Of a DNA stretch of 64,000 nt, positions 14,251 to 25,957 are shown in pieces. Source of the DNA: Hyperoplus lanceolatus (taxonomy: Eukaryota; Chordata; Actinopteri; Uranoscopiformes; Ammodytidae); the NCBI GenBank assembly GCA_026929865.2, contig CM049414.1, positions 21,283,501 to 21,347,500 on the forward strand. Direction: 5' to 3'. A model generated the notes under the pieces. That model had not been told where the DNA came from. It searched no databases and saw nothing but the letters and a program-made list of their open reading frames with translations. Both the position numbers and the translations under genes were made by a program. Positions within the stretch are counted from its first letter, which is position 1. Every line of letters begins with the position of its first letter.

Positions 14251-14317
14251 ATTGCTTAAAGTTGACAGGCATCAATGTTTGTCCTGTATTGCTTCTATAT
14301 CACCTCAGTCCAACTAC

Positions 14318-14320
<3 letters not shown>

Positions 14321-14349
<29 letters not shown>

Positions 14350-14443
14350 TGTATGTATGTATGTATGTATGTATGTATGTATGTATGTATGTATGTATGT
14401 ATGTATGTATGTATGTATTAATAATAATAATACTACTAATAAT
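14321..14443. repeat. (ATGT)n tetranucleotide, then (AAT)n
   Basis: A perfect ATGT tract at 14321-14418 (about 24 units) passes into a short imperfect AAT run. It produces an artefactual Met-Tyr-Val-Cys open frame. Confidence 0.97.
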
Positions 14444-15879
14444 TTCATATAGCACTGCCTTGCAAAAGTGGCCTGCTAAATTAAAAGGTTCACATTAGCA
14501 CCGACCCCTCCCTCCCCAAAATATCAATTAGCACAGTGAGTTCAAGGCCATGGGCGCCCGACACAAACTGGAAAGTCCTAGATAAGATCATATTCAGTCA
14601 AGGAGTTGAATTTCAGTACACATTCTGAAAACTCTAGCAGCAGTTCAGAACGAACATCACATGGTTTTGGTTCCAGGGAGTATGACAAAGCATTTAAACC
14701 CTCATCATGTGGTATATGTAACTGTATAAGCTTTCACCATCAAAGGAGACAAAACAGGGAATGGTGGGGTTGGTCAACATATGGGTCTACCTGGGTGCAG
14801 TTACTTCAACTGTAGACAGTATCTGATGTAGCTGTGCGCCTCGGGTGATCACTCACACGCAGGTTCAACTTTGATGTTTGTGGAATGGGTACAAATGAGA
14901 AAAATTTGTTTTTACAGAAGTGTTAGATACCGTGCAAATGTTACGGTTTGATTTCATTTGGTAAAAATAGACAAAAAAGCATTTTCCCTTTGTTGCTGGG
15001 TCGTGAAGGATGTTCCCCATGAAAGTCACTTCAATCATAATGTGTATTCATTGAATCAAAACTCAAAGTTGCAAAGTGTGTGTTTGTTTCCATTAATATT
15101 TATTTTGCATCACACAAGGTGAAGTGTCTGAATGGAATAAAATCAGGATTGGTAAAACAAAATGTAAATACCTGCATATTTTTACATAGCATAGCACATA
15201 AAGAACCTAGCAATGTATGAATTAGTTTGCAGGAGTGGGTGGAAAAAGGTGACACTTTTCCAAAACAATAGAAACATTATGGAAAAAAAATATTCATAGA
15301 TTTGTATAAATTGCCATTTCAGAAGAATGAAAAACAACACTGACACACCCACATCATTAGCATTCATATGGATTCTTGATTCTTGGTGATTTTAATACTA
15401 GTCCTTTTAGTTGTAATGTCTCTTCCAAAACAAGAGAAACATTAAATAGCTTGCTGCACCACCATGTCTGCCCTGTCTAACAACTTATAAGAATAAATAA
15501 ACTTGATCTATGAAGCACTTATCAAACACACAACTGTGTACCTTCTTTCTCTCTGTAGTGTGAAAATGTCCATCTACCAGGCCACTGTCTGCCCTAGAGC
15601 ACTTTGCCACTTTCTCTATCGCTACAGCAATCTCATTTACAGCTGGGCTAATAGCCTTAGCTGCAGACAGCTAAACTATCTCTTTCTGCACACAGAGAAA
15701 CATTATCATTCAATTAAAGTCCTTTGTGTGCCCTACTTATTGGCATATAGAAATTGTTACTCCAATGTCATCTTTGCATAAAACCCTGAGGGAAATATCT
15801 GCCTGCTAAATGCTCTTCTTTGTTCCCTATTGAGAGTTGGACTATAATACAGTTAAAATGTGTGGTCTGCTCTAAGATT
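14444..15879. other. spacer
   Basis: No gene or named repeat recognised. The longest frame (15503-15781, 92 codons) has no splice or family support. Confidence 0.45.
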
Positions 15880-15960
15880 GCCACTGCAGACCCGGATTCG
15901 ATTCCCGCCCGCGGTCGTTCTCTGCATGTCACTCCCCTATCTTCCCCATTTCACCTCAGT
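15880..15960 (+). repeat. SINE fragment with B-box-like motif
   Basis: Contains GGATTCGATTCCCGCC, close to the Pol III B box GGTTCGANTCC, followed by CTGCATGTCACTCCCCTATC, a string common just after tRNA-like heads in teleost SINEs. The A-box side is missing or decayed. Confidence 0.5.
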
Positions 15961-16417
15961 CTGTTTTAAAGTCTGAACAGAACGACTTTTACAAAATGTT
16001 TCTATAATGAAACTAAGATGAAACATCATTCAAAAATGACCTTTTATATTTATAGACTGAGTTATTACATTGCTGAGTAGAAGGTGAGACCTTGGATCTG
16101 AGTCTAACAAACTTGCCTTTATAATATCTATATAGCAGCTGCATTGGACAGCGTGTGGACAGTAGTTACTCTCACTGTTTGCACAACACGGCGTCAAACT
16201 ACATATGCATTATCTAAAGGACGTGTTCTCTTTTTCTCACGCACATTATCACATTGGTACAAAGCATCTGCTCTGGCGATAGTTTGTTGTTTGCTCTGAT
16301 TTCCTAACACTTGAGGTGCAAATAAAGTGAAACGTGTGGATTCTATTCTTACTTTGGTACAAACAGTATTGTCTGTTCTGTTAACAGGCTGTCAGGTTTA
16401 TTGGATCAATGTTGCAC

Positions 16418-16682
16418 TTAAAGCTGGGGTATGTGATTTCTGATTGGTCAAAGTCAACATGAGCTGTACACTTTGACCAATCAGAGCGAGGCTCTGATTC
16501 TCTGTTCTTATTGGCTGTTGGGACTGTCCATTCACTTTGGCACGACTTTGTTGGTGTAGAGCGTGTCAGGGAGGGACCATAGGGGAGGGACCAAAGAGAA
16601 CAAGTGGAGCGGTTGAGGTATTTGGATTTGAATCTCTATCCCAACTGCCATTTTCTCCCCAAATCCTCCACCCCAGCTTTAA
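16418..16682. mobile_element. TTAA-site MITE in left palindrome arm
   Basis: Starts TTAAAGCTGGGGTATG and ends CACCCCAGCTTTAA. The opposite palindrome arm (RC of about 17660-17695) reads straight through the junction with TTAA at the matching site, so it acts as the empty site and supports insertion at TTAA. An internal inverted repeat (GGTCAAAG...CTTTGACC) is present. No coding sequence. Confidence 0.8.
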
Positions 16683-17785
16683 ATAGAAGTATAAGTAAAT
16701 CCACATGTTTAAATGATATTTATATGGTGTGTAATTTCAAAATGACAAGACTGGATCCCAGCAGTTTAAATAGTGTTATTGTTGGGCTATTACTAATGCA
16801 TTGCTGTCAACATTCAAATATAAAGAAAAATCGGACACGGCCATCATGCTTATGCCCATGTGCGCTAAATGATCTTAATGTAAGGTCAGACAGGAGGAAA
16901 GAAATGTTCGAATAAAAGAATGTAGAGAACGGCACCCTGGGAAGATGGGAAATTAATGTAGAACAGTACATCCCTGCTGGGCGGCTGCTCAATGTATCTT
17001 CTGACATGGCCTCTGAAATCTTGAAGGCGATAAATATCAAAGCGAATGCATAGGCCTGAAGGTGTATACTTATTTAAAGCTTCCTTGGCGCTATGAGGCG
17101 TGAAGCACCATTTGCCACATGTGAGTACAGAAGGACGAACGGTCATGCTATGGTAAACACTAGCAAATGCAAACAACTGCTTAGCTTGAGTCCAGATTCA
17201 ACGGTAGGAGACAGTTAGATTCTCATTTGAATTGAGCTGTTGTCTGGCCATGCAACAAATGTGTGTTTTCCAGAGTCCACTGCTTCTCATGATGTTGGTT
17301 TTTCTGTTTTTATATTTGTTTTTCACACAGAAGAAGTCATGTGCCATTTTTCTACACTAAAAAAATGTGACTGTTTAAGGCTCTCAGCAGGGATGTGTAA
17401 ATATCAACTGATTGCAGATATTCCCAGGGGGCCGCTCGCTACAATCTCTTTCTTACATAAATACATTTCCCCTGGCTGACTCACTTCACATTTAGATCAT
17501 GTAGAGCATATAGGCATAAGCATGTTGGCCACGACGGATTTCTTTATTTTTGAATGTCGACAGCATTAGATAACAGCAAAACATGAAGTCTACTTAAACT
17601 GTCAAAGCAGGGACCCAGTCTCATCCTTTTTAAATTTCACAACATCTAAATATCATTTAAACATGTAGGACTCTTAACTGCTTTTTTAATCCAACATTTA
17701 TCCAATAAACCTGACAGCCTGTTGACAGAACAGACAATACTGTTTGTACCAAAGTATGAATAGAATCCACACATTTTACTGTATT

Positions 17786-19354
17786 TGTTGTGGTTACTGA
17801 GGTTTAGACCCAAAAGCAGAATGCTCACTCCGGTAGTCAGTTTAGAACAAAGTTTATTGAGTGTGGGATCCGCAATAGACTGGCAGGACACAGGACGGCT
17901 GAGTGGCGTAGCGAGCAAGGACAGGTGGATATCCGGAACCCCCCAGGAGGCAACTGGCATGGAAGAAAAGTAGAGCAGAGTTACAACTAACTCAAACTGG
18001 AGAAGAGGAAAAACAAATAACCTAACCTCATACCGCTTTGGAATGAAGTACAATCTGGCGCCGAATGACTGGAGTCCAGAGGCTTAAGTAGAGAGGGTCT
18101 GATCAACGATCCTCTGCCCAGGAGTGCCGCCACGTCCACATGCCAACACAGAGACAAACAAATGGGAGAACAAGAGGAACAGACAGACAAGGGAAAACAA
18201 ACAACACACACAGAGGAGAAGGAGAGTCTGCCGTGCCGTGAGACCCCGTTTCCATTTGTCTTTAACATGTGGTTTTTGTCATCGGATCACATGTGGATAG
18301 CTCTAACTACAGTTGGAAACACTCTCAAGACGCATTGAAGACGTTTTGAGATCGGATCACAAAAACCACATTCGGAGGTGGTTTACGTCGCTTGTGTCGC
18401 GTGTGTCGCGTGTGTCCGCATTCAAATAATAGTGGAAACAGCAATGTGACTCTTGTCCACATTAGGGACCTCCTACTCAACTGCCTGAGCGGAAATACGT
18501 AGAAAATGCATCACTGGCGGCTGCAACTAAAGGTTTTAGTGTGCGCCCAGTTAAAAGTATTGCAAATGACAAGCTATCTGTCCTCTGTTTTTATTTAACC
18601 GAGTAAAACTGTGATAACACGGAAGTCGCTGATTTTTTTTCTGGCGCCCTGAAAGCTGCAGGCATGTGAAGCGCTAACTTCCTGTTCTTATGTGCTTCAA
18701 AATAAAGGTCAACTCGCGCTTGGCTAGTAACTAGGCTTTTAATGTGAAGGTGTACAGGAAATGTTCTATTTGCACAAGGAATAACTTAACTGCATTAATA
18801 TAGAAAGCCATGGACTGGTGGCGGTGACAAGAGATTATCAGAGGCAGACGTTAGAATAGCCACACTCAGCGAGCACACATCTTTCACCAGCCAAAGTGGC
18901 GTGATAACTTACTTGCCTAAGAGTCTTTACTTTTATATACTATCTATGATATTTCCCGCATTTGGAGAGTGTTAATGTAGAGCCCTCTAAGCAGTGTTGT
19001 GCATCGCTCCTCCTAGTCTAAATGAGACAGTCTATCTCGTCAACCTAGACTGGTAATTATCTTCGCATGTAATGCATTTTAATAGCAAATGGGATTAAAA
19101 CTGGGCACTGTACAGCCCTGTATGTTTACTTGTTTGAACCCCACCGGTTAAAAACACCAATGCAAACGGAAATCATGTAGGCCTGCGTGTTGATTTAAAT
19201 ACAGCGCGGGTAAATGGAATCGGATCACAAGTAGACAAAGAAGTCACATTTGAAAATACAAGTGGGAACACACGGACTGAGAGCTGGCCACCTTTGATCG
19301 GATTACCAAAGTCAGATGTTAAAGACAAGTGGAAACGGGGTCTGAGTCATGACA
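17786..19354 (-). mobile_element. solo LTR (minus strand) with nested DNA element
   Basis: Read on the minus strand it begins TGTCATGACTCA and ends CAGTAACCACAACA, with TG...CA termini and a perfect 5-bp target duplication (GTATT on the plus strand at 17781-17785 and 19355-19359). The left palindrome arm shows the unoccupied site. Without the nested element the LTR is about 465 bp. An AATAAA polyadenylation motif lies on the minus strand near 17858. No internal retrotransposon sequence remains, so it arose by LTR-LTR recombination. Confidence 0.85.
18242..19342. mobile_element. 1.1 kb DNA element nested in the solo LTR
   Basis: Terminal inverted repeats GACCCCGTTTCCATTTGTCT (left) and the complement of GACCCCGTTTCCACTTGTCT (right), extending imperfectly for about 50 bp (TTTAAC, then GGATCA-type motifs). 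Flanked by the 3-bp direct repeat TGA (18239-18241 and 19343-19345). No transposase open frame is seen; non-autonomous. Confidence 0.85.
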
Positions 19355-19740
19355 GTATTTGCACCTCAAGTGTTAGAAAATCAATGCAAATCCACAAACT
19401 ATCCCCCAAAGCAGATGCTATGATGCTATGTACCAATATGTTAATGTGTGTGAGAAAGAGAGAACACGCCTTTCGTATAGAGTGCATCTGTTTTATGACG
19501 TCATGATATGCAAACAAGTGAGATTAATGACTGTCCACACGCTGTCTAATGCAGCAGCTGTTGCATGCTGATCATAATGGATTATGCCACATTGCTTTTA
19601 CACCAATGACTCAGATCCAAGGTCTCACATCCTACTCAGCGTAAAACGATGCATACCATTAAAGGACATTTTTGAACGTGTGACATTTGACTTCATTCTA
19701 TAAACATTTTGTAGTTGGATAAAAGTATTTCTGTCGAGAA

Positions 19741-21990
19741 ATTAACACTGAAGGTATTAGTGCTGTTCCTGGTGGCTTGTCTGACACTGTAACACACAGG
19801 AAACCATGTCATACCAATGTGTGAGATTGCTTAAGTCCCTCTGAAGGTTGCTGGAGCAATTGATGTGATGTGTTCAAGGCCCACATGAAATTCAATTTGT
19901 CATGTGAGTGCAGCAGCCTTGACAAGGATGTGCACAGTTAGAGATTATCCACGAGACCTGCGCTGTATGAATGGGAGCACATACATGTGTATACTGAGGG
20001 TCCTGTTAAAAGACTTTTGGCACCACTTTACCATCATAATATCTGATCCTCTTGTTTCAATAAGTCTTAAATCAATTTATCGTATTAAAGCATAATTCAG
20101 GAGAGTGGTCATGAAGTAACAGACAGGTTAAACAGTTTAAATAAACCACTTTAGGAAACCCAAGGGAGGGATCGGTCTGTTTTCCCTCAAAATGAGTTAA
20201 ACGGATTATTTTCGGCTGTGAAAACAGAAAAGTGCCAAGCATTTCTCAGTTGCCTACCAATCCTCATCTCTGTTAAGCATTGTTAAGGACCACCCCTTTT
20301 CAGTTGATGATAGACTATTTGACTTGTTTATTCCCATCGGTGGAAACAAATTGGATTCTGTTCTCACCCATGGCTCAATGGTTTCACCTGTACCCCATGG
20401 GCAAACACGTTCATGTCAAAAAGAGATGGACTCGGGTTTCATTTGAGATACTGACAGGCTGTCTGGCTAATTACTGTATAAGATTATGGTCGACTCTCGA
20501 ATCTTACAAGGATTGAAATTCACTGAACAATTCTAAACCAATTAACTATGAGCGTGAAGGGGGAATACACACAGGGCCTCCCTGCTCTTTTCATGAAAAT
20601 ATACACGGGTCAGCAGACAGTTTCCTGGGCTCTAGTAATCCTGTGCGGCTGGTCTCATTTCAACGACTGGATTTTCTCCGGATATGTGATATTTCAGATC
20701 TAAATTAAATGTTTTATCATTGTTAAAAATGTAATTCAAAGAGACAAACCCAAGAATTCTGACTCTGAGTGACCCAAGACTGAACCTCCAAAAGACCCCA
20801 TTAGAGGTGTCGGCGGCAGTGCAGGCTGTGACAAAAGGGCGCAAAAGGACTTTGATGGCAGACGGAGCCAAATTCTTCCATGCACGATGCATCAGGTCTC
20901 CTCTCAATTCACTGGGGTCAAATAAAACTAATTCAGCTGCTCCCAGCTATAATCACACATCTAGAAGAAGGAGGATATGTTTTGTATTTGTTAACATCTG
21001 TAAAGTAACAACCATGCTTAATTTAAAATAGACAAATCAAATTGTATTACCGCAAAGGAATAGGCAGTTATTTCAGTCAGGTAGATCTATATGTAGTTAA
21101 CAGCAGTAGTGGATCCAGTGGTGACACCTGTGTTTACTTTCAGTTAAACTCCAAAACAAATTTTTTACCTGGGAATACAACTTAATAAAACCATTCAGAC
21201 AGGTGAGTACAGCAACACTCCCATGTGATGATGTATATAGTTTACAGATAGGGACATCAAAAATACCTTTTGACTATACATGTAGCATTGTCTGTGTGCA
21301 GTGTGCTAAAACTGTTTTCTCTTAACATTACAGTCTGTGTTTGTGGCTGCAGTTTTCTTTTTTGTAGCTGAAACATCTTTGTGTTGGTTGCCTTGGCGAA
21401 ACTTTATTCTTTTAGTTAGAATGTCTGCTGTGAAAAAAGATAAAAGTCCTAAAGACACTCATGACAACTGATAAGCTGCTTCAAAGAGCGAGCGGGTTCA
21501 CAACAGTCAACACAACCGCGTTGGTCACAAAGGACAGTGGTGTGTACATACTGTGCTAAGCTGTCATACTGTCATTGTGTCCTTTCTTTGACCAAATAGA
21601 TAGAGGCAGTCTGAGAGTCAAGAAGGATTTGCCTCAACAGAACTGCACATGTGAACAGTTGTTGATTGGCAGATGAAGCACCTGATGCCTGTTGCTTCAA
21701 CAGACACATGACATGACAGTTGCATCGCTGCACTCCCATCAGCCCTCACTGGCTGTAGCACAAAAAAAAAAACACAAAGAGAGATGGGCTCGGGTTTCAT
21801 TTGAGATACTGACAGGCTGTCTGGCATATTATAAGATTATGGTGCCTGTCCCATTTACATGTGTATGCATGAGGGATTATTTTAAAGAATTCAATGCAAT
21901 CCTTCCTGTACAAATAAGTCTGGTCGCAAATATCACCTAATTCACAAAGACCAGAGCTTATTGCAGTTACAGTGGTGCAATTCAACGCCA
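19741..21990. other. spacer with one direct repeat pair
   Basis: No gene seen. A roughly 45-bp string including CTCGGGTTTCATTTGAGATA occurs at 20432-20477 and again at 21781-21826, same orientation, with little similarity outside it. Frames in this stretch are short and unsupported. Confidence 0.5.
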
Positions 21991-22580
21991 TTAAAGGCCA
22001 GGACACACCAGTCCGACTACCCGAAAATGGAGACTGCCGATTCAGGGAGCTCCAGTCTTCCCGTCGCGGCCGAAAAAGTGCAAAGAACACACCAAACCGA
22101 CTGCTGACTTTCCGTACACTCTGCGCTTGCGCGGGATGTAATGTCTCCATAACAGCAGGCGGCGCTAATCTGTATTGTGGCCTGAAAAAATACGGAAATG
22201 ATGGGACGGCGAAAATACGAAATACGTATTTATATTTATGGACCATAAAGAGCACCATTTTTAGCAGAGAGTGTTGAGCATGGTGTCGAGCAGTCAACAA
22301 GGGTTGATGCATGTGAGTACTCGCTGAACGAAACAAACAAACACATTAAAACGATGGCTAACTGTTGTTAGCTGTTTGTGCTACCCGCCTCACTTCCGGG
22401 CTTCACTGATTCGCTAACCCTCCACAAATGAAATTGCTCCAACTGAAAGACTGCCCGCTCAAAAGAAGCCCGACGACATCTACGACGACCGATTTCACGG
22501 CACACACCAAACAGATTTGTGTCCCCGCCCCCTCCCGACTCTACGACAGCGATTATCGGGCCGGTGTGTCCTGGCCTTAA
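21991..22580. mobile_element. TTAA-ended non-autonomous DNA transposon
   Basis: Left end TTAAAGGCCAGGACACACCA; right end is the complement, finishing GGTGTGTCCTGGCCTTAA. A TTAA lies at both borders, consistent with TTAA target use. It is about 590 bp and GC-richer than its flanks. Open frames at 21972-22277 and 22368-22634 lie inside it and are not transposase-like. Confidence 0.8.
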
Positions 22581-25047
22581 GTCCCTTGTATTAAATACGC
22601 GCAATTTCTCTCTCTCTCTCTTTTTCTCAATCAATTAAATTTCAAATTAACACGCTTAATTGACATAACTGGCTGTGGAGATACATGCGTCATGGACAGT
22701 CATGGGAGCAATGTCAGAAAACCCCAAGAACGTTCCATTTCTTTTTTTTTAAACCTTTAATTATTTTTGAAGCATTCACGAGACAGAGACAAACCAGGCA
22801 GTGTTCGACCGCTGTTTGTCTCCTCTTTGGGCTGGGTCGAAATGTAATAAATACATTCAGGGAGAATTTTCTTTGATGTAAAGATGCCGCCAACTCAAAA
22901 CCACACTTTCTTGCTTTAGGGCAAGACCTGATCATCTGCCACAGACTGATGAATACATTAAAAAGAAAATGCGTCCCATAATCAGTAAATCTCATTACTT
23001 TTACTCACTGAAGCTTACTTGATGAAGGCTTGTGACGGGAATCTGAAGTGACAAGTGTTCTCTCTGTCTGTCTCTCTCTCTGTCTCTGACCTTTTCCAGG
23101 AACATTGCCAGAGGACCGCACGTTTTCCATAGGAATCATATGTCGGTACACCAACATTTGAAGCACATAGTTTAAATCCACTGATATTCTAAAACATGTT
23201 CCACCTCTTGACCATAAAGGAATTGCAACAGTTATTTTATTGCTCTTGATATTCTACGTATCTTGACCCTTCTGTTGTGTTCCGGTTGAATATGACCAAT
23301 TTGAACATTTTCTCTCTAGAAAAAAATTTAGTTAATTTATCGTTTGTATGCCCATGTTGTTCCCAGTCAAAATTGACCGGCTATTGGTAATGAATGGGGG
23401 TGATTACAATTACTGTATACAATGGTCTCAACCTATAGTACTTTGGACAAACTTAACCTGTGATGAACATAATCTTGACCCTGTCATCCCCAGGTTAAAG
23501 ACTCACTGGGTCTTTCCGGTACTCATGCAGTGCCAAACTATAGGTGTCATATTAGCCCTAAATGTAACCGTGGATTTCAATAGAAAGAACACCATTAACT
23601 TATTTAAAGCCACTAGCAGGCTATAATGTGGGTCTACCTCTTATGCATGTAATACACCTGGAGTTGCATTTTATGAATGAAAGGTGCTATACAGATTATA
23701 ATAACTGTCCGAGATAACTGGCCTAAATGAGTCACTTAATGATAGCCGTGCTGCAGAGAAAGAGCACTCAAAATGTATTGCAGTCCTTTGAAGTCCTTGT
23801 TTTTCTTTCTTTCTTATCAAATCATACAGGTCTCTGGTAACACAACTGATTATTTTGCTTATTTGCTATCATCTGAGGTCCACATTTTGATCCAGTTTAG
23901 GGAACAAAGGACAATGTCCCACTTGTTGCTACATTCAGTGGAATACATTACAAACAGTTTCCAATCTACCAACAGCATGAAAAGCTTTTATTTCTCAGTG
24001 TCAGCCACAAGCTTTCATCAGTCTTTTCAGCCTTGACCTTAATGAGAGTTCTTTTTCTCAGCAACACTTCAGGAAACAAAAGCAGTCTCACCATGTTTAC
24101 TCAAACAAACAAACAAAACAAACCACTGATTCCTAAATGCAGCTAGGTACTATTTGTCGAAAAAAACAAAAACAGAAGAGGGATGTTTTTGAATCACACA
24201 TTTCGGAAGTTGATCGTAACCCCTGTAGCTGCGGGGTTTATTTCAACAAAGGGACTGAGATTGTTTTGTTATTTTGCCAACTGACTGGAAAATTGCTTCA
24301 CTTTGGTCAGTAGTTCAATCTGCAGCAGAATTTGATGACAGCAGTGTTCACAGGAGCAAAACAAACAAACAAAATGGGAAAGAGCTCTAGTTTGAATGGA
24401 CCTCATCACACAGATTACAGAAAGCAGAGTCACCCTCTGGGGAGAAGCTGGCAGCAGCCGTCCTCAGCCCCTTCATTTCTTCCTGAAATACACTTCTTTA
24501 TCATATTCATAATCACAAATCTGCACGATCTATGCGTTCGCCCGGTGGCAATGGTGATTCAGTAGCTAGAATAACATCATTCACATTGATAACGGAGATG
24601 ATGGACAGCATTGTATCAGAGCCTACATCTCGACAGGGCTGATCCAAAGGAGCATTGGCAAAAATAGAGATAAAAGTGAAGGCAGCCAAACTAGAACATC
24701 CAAGAGAATGATCATACATGCAATTGTTTTTTAATGCCATTATCTGGTGAAAATTTACTATATGAGATTCAGTGATCTCGAGAAAACAAGAGGCTGTATC
24801 TGAGACGGAGACATAATGTATGGGAGTCTCTGTTGACATGTTTGTAACATTTCTTCAATTCAATTCCTGACCTCTTTTATTGTGTTTTGTTGACAACACT
24901 TCGGGTTGGAAACAGGTCCTTTATGTCCAAACCATCTATTCTCACTAAACAACACAGTGTGTGAGTATGTGTCAAGTCAAGGAAACTTACCCAAGATTCA
25001 ATACGTTAGTTTGTTTGATGGAGGATGGAGTGCTGTAGGCAGTTGTG
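22581..25047. other. spacer with simple-sequence and retroposon scraps
   Basis: CT-rich runs near 22606-22630 and 23060-23090. Around 23263-23400 paired motifs (TTGTGTTCCGG and GTCAAAATTGACCGG) resemble a common vertebrate interspersed repeat, but the boundaries are unclear. GAAAGGTGCTATACAGATTA near 23680 looks like a retroposon tail. No gene supported. Confidence 0.4.
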
Positions 25048-25957
25048 TGTCAAGATCCTGCCTGGGCCTCTTTGCCTCTGTGTTGTTTTTGCCCTTTGCC
25101 CTTTGTGTCTTTGTCTGGTGTAATTGCAGGGTTTGAGTCAGGTCCCAGCATTCACAGCTGCCATCAATCACTAATCAACTGCTCTTCATATACCCGGCCT
25201 GACCTTCCAGACACTGCCAGATTGTAGACTCAGGTTGCGTTCCGAATCGCATACTTTCTACTATATAGTATGTAGAAAAAAGATTTAGGATGTCCTGATT
25301 CTTGTGGCCAGATTTAGGATGGTTAGAAGTACCCGGATGTCCTACTTCATGCGGCCAAGATTGTTAGTGTTGAAAACTGCAACCTATTTGGGCGATTCTG
25401 ACCCACAATCCAGTGCGCACGTGAAGTGACATAACATCGACGAAGCCTCCATATGAAAACAAACGGGGATGCGACGGATATAAAAGCAAGAGGCAAGATC
25501 AAGGCGCAATGTTATGATGAAATAAGAGAGTAAAGTATGTCCCAATAGTATGCCTACTGCATCCTAACTAGATTCTTTTTATCGTCGGATGTAGTATGTA
25601 GAATAGGAAAAAGAAAGAGTATGCGATTCGGAACGCAACCTCAGTTTCTCACAGTCAGTCGCTCGCTCTTGATTACCTACCTGTTTGCATTTTGCCTCGT
25701 CCAAATTCCTGTTCTCTCTGCCACAGCTCCCCCGGCCTGACTCCAGCCAGCCAGCACCATCTCCCGGACCCCTCTGCCTGCTTGCTCTGGCCTACTCTCG
25801 CTCAGCCCCCTGGACATTCCCCATTGCTCTCCCCCTGGAGCCCCATGACAGTAGGATTCCCCTCGGATCACGGCCCTAACCGCCAGCGGATTCCTTCAAA
25901 ATAAACCTTAAACTGGTACTGTCTCCGCGACTGTGTCCTCCCTGTCCAGCCGTAACA
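25048..25957 (+). mobile_element. solo LTR interrupted by a MITE
   Basis: Starts TGTCAAGATCCTGCCTGG and ends CCAGCCGTAACA (TG...CA). Flanks are TTGTG and GTGTG, a one-mismatch 5-bp duplication. Minus the MITE at 25233-25640 the LTR is about 500 bp. An AATAAA motif near 25899 marks the probable R region. A related antisense fragment is at 51370-51492. Open frames inside it are fortuitous. Confidence 0.8.
25233..25640. mobile_element. MITE (GGTTGCGTTCCGAATCGC family), copy 1
   Basis: 408 bp with inverted ends GGTTGCGTTCCGAATCGCAT and complement, and a 3-bp direct repeat TCA at 25230-25232 and 25641-25643. It is very similar to the copy at 46326-46733 (about ten differences noticed by eye), so both inserted recently. 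Nested in a solo LTR. Confidence 0.9.

Larger units (their letters stand above)
15975..19740. repeat. large diverged inverted duplication (palindrome)
   Basis: The left arm (about 15975-16985) and right arm (about 17375-19740) are reverse complements over roughly 750 bp once later insertions are removed. Anchors: 16340-16405 pairs with 17697-17785 (shared TTTGGTACAAACAGTATTGT); 16710-16760 pairs with 17590-17670 (CATGTTTAAATGATATTTA); 16800-16850 pairs with 17500-17570 (CATGCTTATGCC); 15990-16320 pairs with 19355-19730 (GAGACCTTGGATCTGAGT). The left arm is interrupted by the element at 16418-16682 and the right arm by 17786-19354. The spacer is about 390 bp. Divergence is high, by eye 15-25 percent, so it is old. 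Confidence 0.88.

Noticed and set aside
17646-18053. 135-codon minus-strand frame
   Set aside because: It spans the junction between the palindrome arm and the solo LTR, so it is fortuitous.
21797-22336. 179-codon minus-strand frame
   Set aside because: It crosses the end of a TIR element into unique sequence and has no transposase motif.
25677-25904. Proline/serine-rich frames on both strands
   Set aside because: They lie in the GC-rich part of a solo LTR, open in several frames at once, which is a composition effect.
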